In this document: positions 9,347 through 17,533 of the stretch, one piece after another
Layout: every line of letters starts with the position of its first letter
Position numbering within the stretch: position 1 is the stretch's first letter
Source of the DNA: Desulfovibrio mangrovi
Lineage (GTDB): Bacteria; Desulfobacterota; Desulfovibrionia; Desulfovibrionales; Desulfovibrionaceae
Reading direction: 5' to 3'
Assembly: GCF_026230175.1 (NCBI RefSeq)
Contig: NZ_CP104208.1
Span: 1,736,001-1,800,000, forward strand
Length of the DNA stretch: 64,000 nt
The notes under the pieces: model-generated
The model's input: only the letters and a program-made list of their open reading frames with translations
Database searches by the model: none
Told to the model about the DNA's origin: nothing
Program-made: the position numbers and the translations under genes

Positions 9347-10116
9347 TGAGTCTCGTACAACTCAAGGACCTGACCAAGACCTTCGGCGGCCTCGTGGCCG
9401 TAAATGACGTATCCTTCAATGTCGAACTAGGCTCCATCGTGGGCCTCATCGGCCCCAACGGTGCAGGCAAGACCACGGTTTTCAACCTGATCACCGGCAA
9501 CTACATCCCTGACACCGGACAGGTGCTCTTTGACGGCAAGGATCTGGTAGGCATGCGCACCAACCGCATCGTACAGCGGGGCATTGCCCGTACCTTCCAG
9601 ACCATCCGCCTGTTCCAGAACATGAGCGCACTTGAAAACGTGCTTTCCGGCTGCCACTGCCGTATGCAGTCCGGCGTGTTCGCAGCCATGTTCCGCACGC
9701 CATCGCAGAAACGCGAAGAGAAACTGGCCATAGAACGCGCCATGAGCGAACTGAAGTTCGTGGGCCTTGCGGACCAGTGGAACAACGCCGCCAAGAACCT
9801 CTCTTACGGCAAGCAGCGGTTGCTTGAAATTGCCCGCGCCCTTGCCACACAGCCACGCTTCATCATTCTTGATGAACCTGCGGGCGGCATGAACGACCAG
9901 GAAACTCAGGAACTTATCGAACTCATCAAGGCCATTCGCGACAGGGGCATCACCGTGCTGCTCATCGAACACGACATGAGCCTTGTCATGAAGGTCTGCG
10001 AGCACCTTGTGGTGCTGGAATACGGAGCCGTCATCGCACAGGGCGGCCCTGAAGAGATCAAGAACAATCCGCGCGTTATCGAGGCCTACCTCGGTGCCGA
10101 CGACGATTTGCTCTAG
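9346..10116 (+). CDS. livG: Branched-chain amino acid ABC transporter ATP-binding protein LivG
   Basis: 256-residue ABC ATPase. Walker A is GPNGAGKTT, the signature motif is LSYGKQRLLEIARAL, Walker B is FIILDEPAGGMN, and the switch His is in LLIEHDMSLV. The FQTIRLFQNMSALENVL segment is the LivG-type Q-loop region. The start at 9346 shares one base with the livM stop (TGATG), and the next Met-less upstream sequence belongs to livM in another frame. It energises LivHM together with LivF. Confidence 0.94.
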   Translation: MSLVQLKDLTKTFGGLVAVNDVSFNVELGSIVGLIGPNGAGKTTVFNLITGNYIPDTGQVLFDGKDLVGMRTNRIVQRGIARTFQTIRLFQNMSALENVLSGCHCRMQSGVFAAMFRTPSQKREEKLAIERAMSELKFVGLADQWNNAAKNLSYGKQRLLEIARALATQPRFIILDEPAGGMNDQETQELIELIKAIRDRGITVLLIEHDMSLVMKVCEHLVVLEYGAVIAQGGPEEIKNNPRVIEAYLGADDDLL

Positions 10117-10128
10117 GGAGATTGCCGG

Positions 10129-10839
10129 ATGCTCGAAATTCGTAACCTGCACGTGAACTACGGCAATGTGGAAGCCCTGCACGGAATCAACATCTCCGTG
10201 CAAAAAGGAGAGATCGTCACCATTCTCGGCGCGAACGGCGCGGGCAAATCCACCACCCTCAACGCCATCTGCGGCCTTGTCAAAGCGACCAAGGGCGAAA
10301 TTTTGTTCAACGGAGAGCCGTTGCACACCCAACGGGCTCATACCATTGTTTCCAAGGGTATTGCCCAGTCGCCCGAAGGACGCCGCGTATTCTCCACCCT
10401 GACTGTGGCGGAGAACATGATGCTCGGCGCCTTTACCATCAAGGACAAGGCAGTCATCAACAAGAATGAGGAATGGATCTACGACCTGTTCCCCCGCCTT
10501 GCCGAACGGCGCGCCCAGCTTGCCGGTACCCTTTCCGGTGGCGAGCAGCAGATGCTTGCCATTGGCCGGGCGCTCATGGGCAACCCCCGCATCCTGTTGC
10601 TGGACGAGCCATCTCTGGGTCTTGCCCCCATTCTTGTGAAATCCATCTTTGAAACGGTTCGCACCATCAACTCCCACGGCGTGACCGTGGTACTGGTGGA
10701 GCAGAACGCCCGCGCAGCCCTGAAACTGGCCGACCGCGGCTACGTCATGGAAGTTGGCAACATCGTGATGGAAGACAAGGCAGATAATCTGCTCAACAAT
10801 CCGGACATCCAGAATGCGTATCTGGGCGGCGGCCACTAG
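10129..10839 (+). CDS. livF: Branched-chain amino acid ABC transporter ATP-binding protein LivF
   Basis: 236-residue ABC ATPase, the second nucleotide-binding subunit. Walker A is GANGAGKST, the signature is LSGGEQQMLAIGRAL, and Walker B is ILLLDEPSLGLAP. The PEGRRVFSTLTVAENMMLG stretch is typical of LivF. The ribosome binding site AGGGAGA overlaps the region just after the livG stop. It is the last gene of the operon and is followed by a strong terminator. Confidence 0.94.
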   Translation: MLEIRNLHVNYGNVEALHGINISVQKGEIVTILGANGAGKSTTLNAICGLVKATKGEILFNGEPLHTQRAHTIVSKGIAQSPEGRRVFSTLTVAENMMLGAFTIKDKAVINKNEEWIYDLFPRLAERRAQLAGTLSGGEQQMLAIGRALMGNPRILLLDEPSLGLAPILVKSIFETVRTINSHGVTVVLVEQNARAALKLADRGYVMEVGNIVMEDKADNLLNNPDIQNAYLGGGH

Positions 10840-10857
10840 CCCCTGCCATAGACCAAC

Positions 10858-10887
10858 AAAAAAGCCCTCCTTACGGAGGGCTTTTTT
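10858..10887. terminator. Bidirectional terminator between livF and the SulP gene
   Basis: GCCCTCC and GGAGGGC flanked by A6 and T6 form a 13-bp stem with a TTAC loop. Runs of T follow the stem on both strands, so it can end both convergent transcripts. Confidence 0.9.
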
Positions 10888-10902
10888 GTTTTCACATCAT
10901 TA

Positions 10903-12606
10903 TTACATAGTACTCAGCGCCAGATTATCCGCACGCCGCATGGCGTTTTTGAGATCGCCCAGCACATTGCCTTCACCAAAACGATTCAGGGTACCCAGCT
11001 TGCCGAGCACGCTGGCAACGCGCTCCTGCAGTCCGCACACAACCAGCTTGATGTTCATCCGGTTCGCATGAACGATGAAGGTTTCAAGAGCATGAATGGC
11101 TGTGGCATCAATTGTCGGCACGTTATCCATGCGGATGACGATAACCTTGGGCGATTCCCGCAACGTGTGCAGCACGCCGAGAAAACGCTCCGCGACCCCG
11201 AAGAAGAAGGGCCCCTCAATCTCATAGATCATGACGGAAGAGGGGCAGAAGGCACTGCCCTCACAGGCGATCTTCGACTCGTTGGAAAGCCCCTCGGCCT
11301 CCGCACTTCCGGCACTGCCCAATCGCAGGTTGCCCACCTCGCTCATGCGGCGCATGAAAAGCAACGCGGCGAGCACCACGCCCACCTGCACAGCTACGGT
11401 CAGGTCCACCAGAACAGTCAGCAGGAAAGTCGTTACCAGCACGAATACGTCAGAACGGGGGGCACGGAGCAGACGAGCAAACTTATGCGCCTCGCTCATG
11501 TCCCACGCAACGATACACAGAACGCCCGCAAGGCTTGCCAAAGGAATAAGTGAAGCCAACGGAGCCAGGCAGATCATGAACAGAGCCAACGTAATGGCAT
11601 GAATGACACCGGCAACGGGAGACGCAGCCCCAGCACGAATATTGGTTGCAGTACGCGCTATGGCACCGGTTGCGGGAATACCGCCAAACAGGCCTGAGGC
11701 CACGTTGGCGATGCCCTGCGCCACAAGTTCCGTAGAGGGTTCATGCCGCTCGCCGGTCATACCGTCCGCCACCACCGCGCTGAGCAGGGACTCGATGCCG
11801 GCAAGCAGGGCAATGGCAACGGCATCAGGCAGCATCTTTGCGGCGAGACCGAAGAAATCCTCGGGCATGGCGAAAGAAGGCAGCGTTGCCGGAATACCGC
11901 CAAAGCGGGAACCGATGGTTTCCACCTCCAATCCCCCCAGCCAGACAACCAGCATGGATGTGGTAATCCCGACAATGTGTGCGGGTATCCGCGGACAAAA
12001 ACGACGGATGAGCAACATGGCAAAGATGGTCACACCGCCGGCAATGGCAGCTCCGTGCTGCATGGTGCCTATCCCTGTCCAGCAGGATGCCAGTTTGCCC
12101 AGAAATTCCGGAGGCTGTGCGCCAATCTGGAGCCCGAGCAGGTCTTTGATCTGCGAAGAAAAGATGTACAGGCCGATCCCGGCCGTAAACCCTGTTGTTA
12201 CAGGATAGGGGATAAACTGCAGCACTTTGCCGAGTTTGAAGAACCCCATCAGCATAAGAAATACGCCAGCCATAAGCGTGGCAACCACAAGGCCTTCATA
12301 ACCGTGCCGCGCAATAACGCCAGCCACGATCACGACGAAAGCACCGGTGGGGCCGCCTATCTGAAAACGGGAGCCTCCGAGCAGCGAGATGAGAGCCCCG
12401 GCAACAATGGCCGTGAACAAGCCGCGCTCCGGCGGCGCACCGGAAGCAATGGCAAAGGCCATGGCAAGCGGCAGTGCGACGACGCCCACCGTCAGACCGG
12501 CGCAGACGTCTCGCGTTAAATATGGTAGGGGGTAACCTGCCTTCAGGACGGAAAGCAGGGCAGGCCTGATCTTAAACGAGAACAGGCCGGAACGCTGATC
12601 ACTCAT
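10903..12606 (-). CDS. SulP/SLC26-family anion transporter with STAS domain
   Basis: 567-residue inner-membrane transporter. The N-terminal half has about 10-12 hydrophobic segments with the SulP signature (DVCAGLTVGVVALPLAMAFA, GLFTAIVAGALISLLGGSR, GGPTGAFVVIVAG). A cytoplasmic STAS domain occupies about residues 440-560. The family includes sulfate, bicarbonate and dicarboxylate carriers; in a probable sulfate reducer sulfate is a natural guess, but no residue seen here decides it. GGAGG lies 5 bases before the ATG. Monocistronic by layout. Confidence 0.85.
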   Translation of the reverse strand: MSDQRSGLFSFKIRPALLSVLKAGYPLPYLTRDVCAGLTVGVVALPLAMAFAIASGAPPERGLFTAIVAGALISLLGGSRFQIGGPTGAFVVIVAGVIARHGYEGLVVATLMAGVFLMLMGFFKLGKVLQFIPYPVTTGFTAGIGLYIFSSQIKDLLGLQIGAQPPEFLGKLASCWTGIGTMQHGAAIAGGVTIFAMLLIRRFCPRIPAHIVGITTSMLVVWLGGLEVETIGSRFGGIPATLPSFAMPEDFFGLAAKMLPDAVAIALLAGIESLLSAVVADGMTGERHEPSTELVAQGIANVASGLFGGIPATGAIARTATNIRAGAASPVAGVIHAITLALFMICLAPLASLIPLASLAGVLCIVAWDMSEAHKFARLLRAPRSDVFVLVTTFLLTVLVDLTVAVQVGVVLAALLFMRRMSEVGNLRLGSAGSAEAEGLSNESKIACEGSAFCPSSVMIYEIEGPFFFGVAERFLGVLHTLRESPKVIVIRMDNVPTIDATAIHALETFIVHANRMNIKLVVCGLQERVASVLGKLGTLNRFGEGNVLGDLKNAMRRADNLALSTM

Positions 12607-12937
12607 GGTAACCTCCGAATAGAATCCTTGCGAACAAGGCTCTGAACGGCATGGTCACGGTCCGGCAGCGGCTTAAGTGTGTCGGGCCGCCCATACCCGC
12701 AAAGACACAAGGCCGCTGGAGGCGGCCATTTCTTGAGCGGGTTGTCGTCAGGGCTGTCGTATAAAGTACTCACTAACCCCCCATAAAGACAGTTGCAACA
12801 CCTTTTTTTAAGAGTAAAACTCACACAAAACAACGTAACATGGCAACTTTAAAGATATACCCCTCCCCCAGCCTTAAACACCATGACAATAGTGCAGGAG
12901 ACATGAATCAAACTTTACGGAAAATGAAGCATTGTGC
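12607..12937. other. Intergenic region upstream of the SulP gene
   Basis: About 330 bp without a credible gene. A 76-codon minus-strand ORF here overlaps the expected SulP promoter and shows no family features. A small hairpin, GGCCGC-TGGAG-GCGGCC, is at 12711-12727. The AT-rich part around 12760-12900 probably holds the SulP promoter, but no clear consensus is seen. Confidence 0.4.
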
Positions 12938-12965
12938 TTGACACCCGAAAACGAACTGTTATTCT
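12938..12965 (+). promoter_or_regulatory. Candidate sigma-70 promoter upstream of the structured RNA
   Basis: TTGACA at 12938-12943 is a perfect -35, followed after 16 bp by TATTCT at 12960-12965 as a -10. Transcription would start near 12972, where the first helix of the structured segment begins. Confidence 0.55.
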
Positions 12966-12971
12966 GATTTT

Positions 12972-13108
12972 AAGGTTAGGAAACGTCCTAGTGAAACCTT
13001 CAGCCAACATCTAACGCAGTTTGTAGGCTTAAGGCCCTGGCCAGAATTAAACACCGATACCAATTCTGAACCGGGATCTCCGCGCAAGCGGAGGTCCCGT
13101 TCTTCATT
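12972..13108 (+). ncRNA. Candidate structured small RNA or leader upstream of uppS
   Basis: The segment directly after a candidate promoter can fold into successive helices: AAGGTT (12972-12977) with AACCTT (12995-13000) enclosing AGGA-AACG-TCCT (12978-12989); AGCCAACA (13002-13009) with TGTAGGCT (13022-13029), one A-A mismatch; CAGAATT (13042-13048) with AATTCTG (13062-13068); and a 12-bp terminator stem at 13072-13099. It contains no ORF with a ribosome binding site and does not match riboswitch or housekeeping RNA motifs I know. It could be a free RNA of about 135 nt or an attenuator of uppS. Confidence 0.5.
13072..13108 (+). terminator. Rho-independent terminator before uppS
   Basis: A 12-bp stem (one G-T wobble) from CGGGATCTCCGC to GCGGAGGTCCCG, capped by a GCAA tetraloop, is followed by TTCTTCATT. 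It lies about 150 bp before the uppS start, so it would stop upstream transcription or attenuate uppS. Confidence 0.75.
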
Positions 13109-13250
13109 CCCCCCTGAGCAATCCCTCAACCCCCGCAAATCTTACTCCATTCTTCCCCCGCTTTTGTTCCGCCTTGACGCCCCAGAACAAACGAACTATC
13201 ATAAAAAGTTCGCAAATTTGGATTTTTACTTCAATATCAAGAGGTTGCAG

Positions 13251-13991
13251 TTGAGCACGGACAAACGGCCCGACTGGGTCGCCCCAGAACATCTGCCCGC
13301 GCACGTATCTATCATCATGGATGGTAATGGCCGCTGGGCCAAAGCCAGAGGGCTTGAACGCACGGCAGGACATCGCGAAGGCACGGAAACGGCCCGCAAA
13401 ATCGTCCGCGAAGCCCGCTCCATAGGCATCCGTCATTTGACCCTGTACACTTTTTCCAGCGAAAACTGGGCTCGCCCCAAGCAGGAAGTGGGCTTTCTGT
13501 TTGAACTGCTGGTTTCCTTTCTCAAGGATGAACTGCCCAGCCTGATGGAACAGAATATCCGTCTGCTGGTTCTTGGCGACATCGGCGCATTGCCGCTTCC
13601 TGCGCGCACCGCTCTGCAGCATGCCATGAAAAAAACCGCCGGTAATACCGCCATGACACTGAACCTTGCACTCAACTACTCCGGACGCGGCGAAATCGTC
13701 CGGGCAGTGCGCGCCATCATGGAAAGCGGAATTGCCGCCAAGGACATTACCGAACAGAGCATCTCCGACTATCTGTATACATCCGGTCAGCCAGACCCCG
13801 ACCTGATGATACGCACCAGCGGCGAGTTGCGTCTCTCAAACTTCCTGCTCTACCAGCACGCGTACAGCGAATTCCATTTCACCCAGACCTATTGGCCCGA
13901 TTTCAGCGTGGATGAATTCCGCTCCGCGCTTACCGCATACGCCAACCGCGAACGGCGGTTCGGCAAGACCGGAGACCAGATCAAGGCATGA
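13251..13991 (+). CDS. uppS: Undecaprenyl (polyprenyl) diphosphate synthase
   Basis: 246-residue cis-prenyltransferase that elongates farnesyl diphosphate to the C55 carrier for cell-wall synthesis. IIMDGNGRWAKARG, HREG, FSSENWARP and RTSGELRLSNFLLYQ are all conserved family motifs. The start is a TTG: AAGAGG ends 6 bases before it, and the length fits the family. An in-frame ATG at 13164 would add 29 untypical AT-rich residues and has no ribosome binding site. First gene of the run through tsaB, with the cdsA start overlapping its stop. Confidence 0.92.
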   Translation: MSTDKRPDWVAPEHLPAHVSIIMDGNGRWAKARGLERTAGHREGTETARKIVREARSIGIRHLTLYTFSSENWARPKQEVGFLFELLVSFLKDELPSLMEQNIRLLVLGDIGALPLPARTALQHAMKKTAGNTAMTLNLALNYSGRGEIVRAVRAIMESGIAAKDITEQSISDYLYTSGQPDPDLMIRTSGELRLSNFLLYQHAYSEFHFTQTYWPDFSVDEFRSALTAYANRERRFGKTGDQIKA

Positions 13992-14791
13992 CCGACTCAC
14001 ACAAGCAGCGGTGGATAACCTCCATCGTCGTCCTTCCCTTTCTGATTACCGCCCTGCTGCTCGGCGGCTGGGCTCTGCTCGCGGCTACCATCATTGTCGC
14101 GGCTCTCGGACAGTTCGAATTCTACTCCATGTTCTGGCCCGGCAAGAGCAATCTCCCCTACAAGGTGATCGGCTGCCTTCTTGGAGCCGGCCTTCTGTAT
14201 GGCGCTTTCATCGACAGCCCGTATACCATGCTCGCCTGCATCACCGGCGGCTTCTGGGTAGGCAGCCTTGGCTTCCTGCTGAGCTACGGCGCCGGCGAAA
14301 GCCATTCTGCCCGCTTCGAACAGGCGCAGGTGCTCACTGCAGGCATCCTGTATCTGCCGCTGGTCATCCAGACCGTGCTGCGCTTCTCCCCCGTTGAGAC
14401 CGGCCTCATTCTGCTGGCCTGCTTTGCCTCCGACATCGGCGGTTTCTATGCAGGCTGCAAATTCGGCAAGCACAAGATATGGCCTACCGTGAGCCCCAAG
14501 AAGACGTGGGAAGGCTCCATCGGCGGCATGCTGCTGTGCACACTGGTCTGCCTTACCATCGGCACCGTGTTCGGCACGGCTCCGTGGTGGGCATGGCTGC
14601 CGCTCGGCCTGTTCCTGAACGTATCCTCACAGCTTGGCGACTTCTTCGAATCCGCTCTCAAGCGCACGCTGAACATCAAGGATTCCGGAACATTGCTGCC
14701 CGGCCACGGCGGCATTCTCGACCGCATAGACTCCATATTGCTCGCCCTGCCCGCCTATGCGCTGGCGCGTGCCGTATATACTTTCTTCTAG
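13988..14791 (+). CDS. cdsA: Phosphatidate cytidylyltransferase
   Basis: 267-residue membrane enzyme making CDP-diacylglycerol from CTP and phosphatidate. Several hydrophobic segments are followed by the C-terminal CDP signature region: KTWEGSIGGM, then QLGDFFESALKR and LPGHGGILDRIDS. ATGA overlap with uppS implies coupled translation. The neighbouring order uppS-cdsA-dxr-rseP is a widely conserved bacterial arrangement. Confidence 0.93.
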   Translation: MTDSHKQRWITSIVVLPFLITALLLGGWALLAATIIVAALGQFEFYSMFWPGKSNLPYKVIGCLLGAGLLYGAFIDSPYTMLACITGGFWVGSLGFLLSYGAGESHSARFEQAQVLTAGILYLPLVIQTVLRFSPVETGLILLACFASDIGGFYAGCKFGKHKIWPTVSPKKTWEGSIGGMLLCTLVCLTIGTVFGTAPWWAWLPLGLFLNVSSQLGDFFESALKRTLNIKDSGTLLPGHGGILDRIDSILLALPAYALARAVYTFF

Positions 14792-14812
14792 GATTACCGG
14801 AGAGTTGCCCAC

Positions 14813-16303
14813 ATGAGCTCCCAGTCCACGGACTATACGCTTGATCTTGAGCGGCTTGATGACCATCTTGACCGCGTCATGCAGATCATCGGAGACTACA
14901 TCCGCACCGTGCGGACCGATCCGGTCATTGCACAGACCACCTATGAGAATGTGCGGGCTTTGTTCCCCTCGGAACTGCCGCGCGAAGGCCACGATCCCGA
15001 TCAGGTGCTGGACGAGGTGGTGGCATCATTCCCTCCCGTCAACACCCGCATCGGGCACCCGCGTTTTCTGGCCTGGATCACCACCAGCCCATCTCCGGCA
15101 GGCACCATCGGCGAGCTGCTCAGCGTAGGCTTCAATCAGGCCCCCCTTTCCTTCAAGGGCGGCCCTGCTGCCACGGCACTTGAAAACATCGTCCTCACAT
15201 GGTTCGCCGAGCTGTTCGGCTACGGCGAAGGATGGGGAGGCACCCTTGTTTCCGGCGGGACAGTGGCCAACCTCATGGGCATTACCGTAGCCCGTCAGAA
15301 GCACGTGCCCAATGTTGCGGAAAAAGGCTTGCAGGGCATGGAAAAGCCCATAACGCTCTACGTTTCCGATCAGGGGCACATGTCCATCTCGCGCTCGGCC
15401 ATGCTGCTGGGTATCGGTCACGATCATGTACGCAGCATTCCTTCCGACGAAAATTTCCGCATGCGTGTGGATGCCCTGCGCGAAGCCGTGGAGGCCGACC
15501 GCAAGGCGGGCTTTCATCCCTTCTGCGTTGTCGCACAGGCGGGTTCCGTTTCCACCGGGGCCATTGATCCGCTCGACGAACTGGCGGACTTCTGCGCCGA
15601 GGAAGGGCTCTGGCTACATGTGGACGCCGCCTACGGCGGTGCCGCACTGCTCTCAGATATGCACCGGCACAAGCTGAAAGGCATAGACCGTGCCGATTCC
15701 ATCTGCGTTGATCCGCACAAATGGTTCTTCGTACCGCTGGAGTGCGGCATCACGCTCTTCAAAAGCAGCGCACAGCAGAAAGCCACCTTCAGGGCCAAGG
15801 CTGCCTACCTCGGTCAGGAATCCGACTGGGACCTGAAGAACACCAATTTCCAATTGTCCCGCCAGGGACGCGCTCTCAAGCTGTGGTTCTCCTTCCGCAC
15901 ATACGGTACCGAACGACTGGCCTCCATCGTGGACCGCAACTGCGCCATGGCCCAGCTGTTCCTGTCCCTCGCCGCAGATTCACCGCACTGGGCGCCTGCG
16001 GCACCCGCAGAGCTTTCCATCGCCTGCGCCCGCTTCGTGCCTGAAGGTCATGAACACTGGGCTCAGGAAGTACTGGACCAATTGCAAATCGACATTCTTG
16101 CGGAACTGGAGCGCAGCGGCACAGGCTTCCTCACCCCTGCACGCATCGGCGGCAAGGCGGCGGTACGGCTGTGCATTGCCAACCACCGCACCACTGAAGA
16201 CGACATCCGGCTGCTCTTTGGCGTAATGACGGAAATCGGGCTGCGCCTCTCTGCCAACGGCGCTCAGGCTTTCGTCACCCGGACACAGGATTCCCGAGCA
16301 TGA
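14813..16303 (+). CDS. PLP-dependent group II amino acid decarboxylase
   Basis: 496-residue fold-type I PLP enzyme of the aromatic-amino-acid/glutamate decarboxylase superfamily. The PLP Lys is residue 303 in VDPHKWFF, the cofactor-contacting Asp is in HVDAAYGG, and GTLVSGGTVANLMG is the phosphate-binding region. Length and motif order (an intact N-terminal swap domain, PARIGGKAAVRLCIAN near the end) are normal, so it looks active. The substrate is not evident; aromatic amino acids, DOPA or glutamate are candidates. It sits between cdsA and dxr and its stop overlaps the dxr start, an unusual passenger in this housekeeping operon. Confidence 0.85.
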   Translation: MSSQSTDYTLDLERLDDHLDRVMQIIGDYIRTVRTDPVIAQTTYENVRALFPSELPREGHDPDQVLDEVVASFPPVNTRIGHPRFLAWITTSPSPAGTIGELLSVGFNQAPLSFKGGPAATALENIVLTWFAELFGYGEGWGGTLVSGGTVANLMGITVARQKHVPNVAEKGLQGMEKPITLYVSDQGHMSISRSAMLLGIGHDHVRSIPSDENFRMRVDALREAVEADRKAGFHPFCVVAQAGSVSTGAIDPLDELADFCAEEGLWLHVDAAYGGAALLSDMHRHKLKGIDRADSICVDPHKWFFVPLECGITLFKSSAQQKATFRAKAAYLGQESDWDLKNTNFQLSRQGRALKLWFSFRTYGTERLASIVDRNCAMAQLFLSLAADSPHWAPAAPAELSIACARFVPEGHEHWAQEVLDQLQIDILAELERSGTGFLTPARIGGKAAVRLCIANHRTTEDDIRLLFGVMTEIGLRLSANGAQAFVTRTQDSRA

Positions 16304-17502
16304 TCAATTACATCTCACCGTTGCCGGACACTTCGTGGTCGGACACCTTCCCCCGTTCTGTCGTCATTCTCGGCTCCACCGGTTCCATTGGCACCAGCGC
16401 CCTGCAGGTACTGCGCGAGCAGCCGCACATGTTCAACGTGATCGGTCTGGCCGGTGCCCGCAATATTTCGCTGCTGGCCCGACAGGCTGATGAATGGCGC
16501 CCGCCCTACCTTGCCGTTCTGGACGCAGCCACAGCGAACAGCCTGCGTTCCGCCCTGCCCGATGGGTACAACCCGACCATCCTCTATGGACCGGAAGGCT
16601 ACGCACAGATAGCCTCACTGGAAGAAGCCAGCACCGTACTTTCCGCACAGGTAGGGGCGGCCGGGCTGCGTGCCACATTCGCGGCTGCACAGGCAGGCAA
16701 GGTCATTGCGCTGGCCAACAAGGAATCGCTGGTGCTGGCCGGAGACCTCATTCGTGAAGTCTGCCAGAAATCAGGGGCTTCCCTTCTGCCTGTGGATTCG
16801 GAACACAACGCCATTTTTCAAGCCCTGTGCGGACACGACGGCGCGAACGTACGCCGCATCATCCTTACAGCCTCGGGCGGCCCTTTCCGTGGCAAGGACA
16901 GGGAGTTCCTGCAGACGGTCACCCGCGCGCAGGCTCTGGCACATCCCAACTGGTCCATGGGCGCAAAGATTTCCATCGACTCGGCCACCCTCATGAACAA
17001 GGGCCTTGAAGTCATTGAGGCGCATTATCTGTACGGCCTTGCTCTTGAAAACATAGAAGTGGTTGTGCACCCGCAGTCCATCATCCATTCGCTGGTGGAG
17101 TATTCCGACTGTTCACAGATAGCCCACATGGGCCCGCCGGACATGCGCATTGCCATCGGCTACTGCCTCGGCTGGCCCAGACTGCTGTCCACGGGAGTAA
17201 AACCGTTGGATCTTGTGACGTGCGGCCCCTTGACCTTCGAGCAACCGGATATATCCTCCTTCCCATGCCTTGAACTGGCACGCGAGTCTCTGCGCGGCGG
17301 CAACGGCCTGCCCGTGGTGCTCAATGCAGCCAATGAAGTGGCCGTGGAAAGCTTCCTGCACGACCGCATCAGCTTCCTCGCCATTCCGGAACTGATCGAA
17401 CGGGCCATGCGTGCCCACGATGGACATGCACCCAAAACCATTGACGATATTGAATCGCTAGACGCTGCTACCCGCGCACGCGTGCGCGAATGGGCGACCT
17501 AA
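16300..17502 (+). CDS. dxr: 1-deoxy-D-xylulose 5-phosphate reductoisomerase
   Basis: 400-residue NADPH- and metal-dependent enzyme making MEP, the committed step of non-mevalonate isoprenoid synthesis. The nucleotide-binding motif is GSTGSIGTSAL (residues about 26-36), followed by ALANKESLVLAG, LLPVDSEHNAIFQ (metal and substrate site), TASGGPFRG, HPNWSMGAKISIDSATLMNKG (split over the active site) and VHPQSIIHSLVEY. It has a roughly 15-residue N-terminal extension. ATGA overlap with the decarboxylase gene. Its product feeds UppS encoded upstream. Confidence 0.95.
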   Translation: MINYISPLPDTSWSDTFPRSVVILGSTGSIGTSALQVLREQPHMFNVIGLAGARNISLLARQADEWRPPYLAVLDAATANSLRSALPDGYNPTILYGPEGYAQIASLEEASTVLSAQVGAAGLRATFAAAQAGKVIALANKESLVLAGDLIREVCQKSGASLLPVDSEHNAIFQALCGHDGANVRRIILTASGGPFRGKDREFLQTVTRAQALAHPNWSMGAKISIDSATLMNKGLEVIEAHYLYGLALENIEVVVHPQSIIHSLVEYSDCSQIAHMGPPDMRIAIGYCLGWPRLLSTGVKPLDLVTCGPLTFEQPDISSFPCLELARESLRGGNGLPVVLNAANEVAVESFLHDRISFLAIPELIERAMRAHDGHAPKTIDDIESLDAATRARVREWAT

Positions 17503-17533
17503 ACCCACCCCCAGCACGGAGCAAATCATTACC

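Noticed and set aside
12603-12833. 76-codon minus-strand ORF upstream of the SulP gene
   Set aside because: It overlaps the SulP start region and promoter, and no family features or ribosome binding site support it.
12982-12985. mini-ykkC-like ACGR loop
   Set aside because: Only one hairpin with an AACG loop is present; the class needs two tandem hairpins of this kind.
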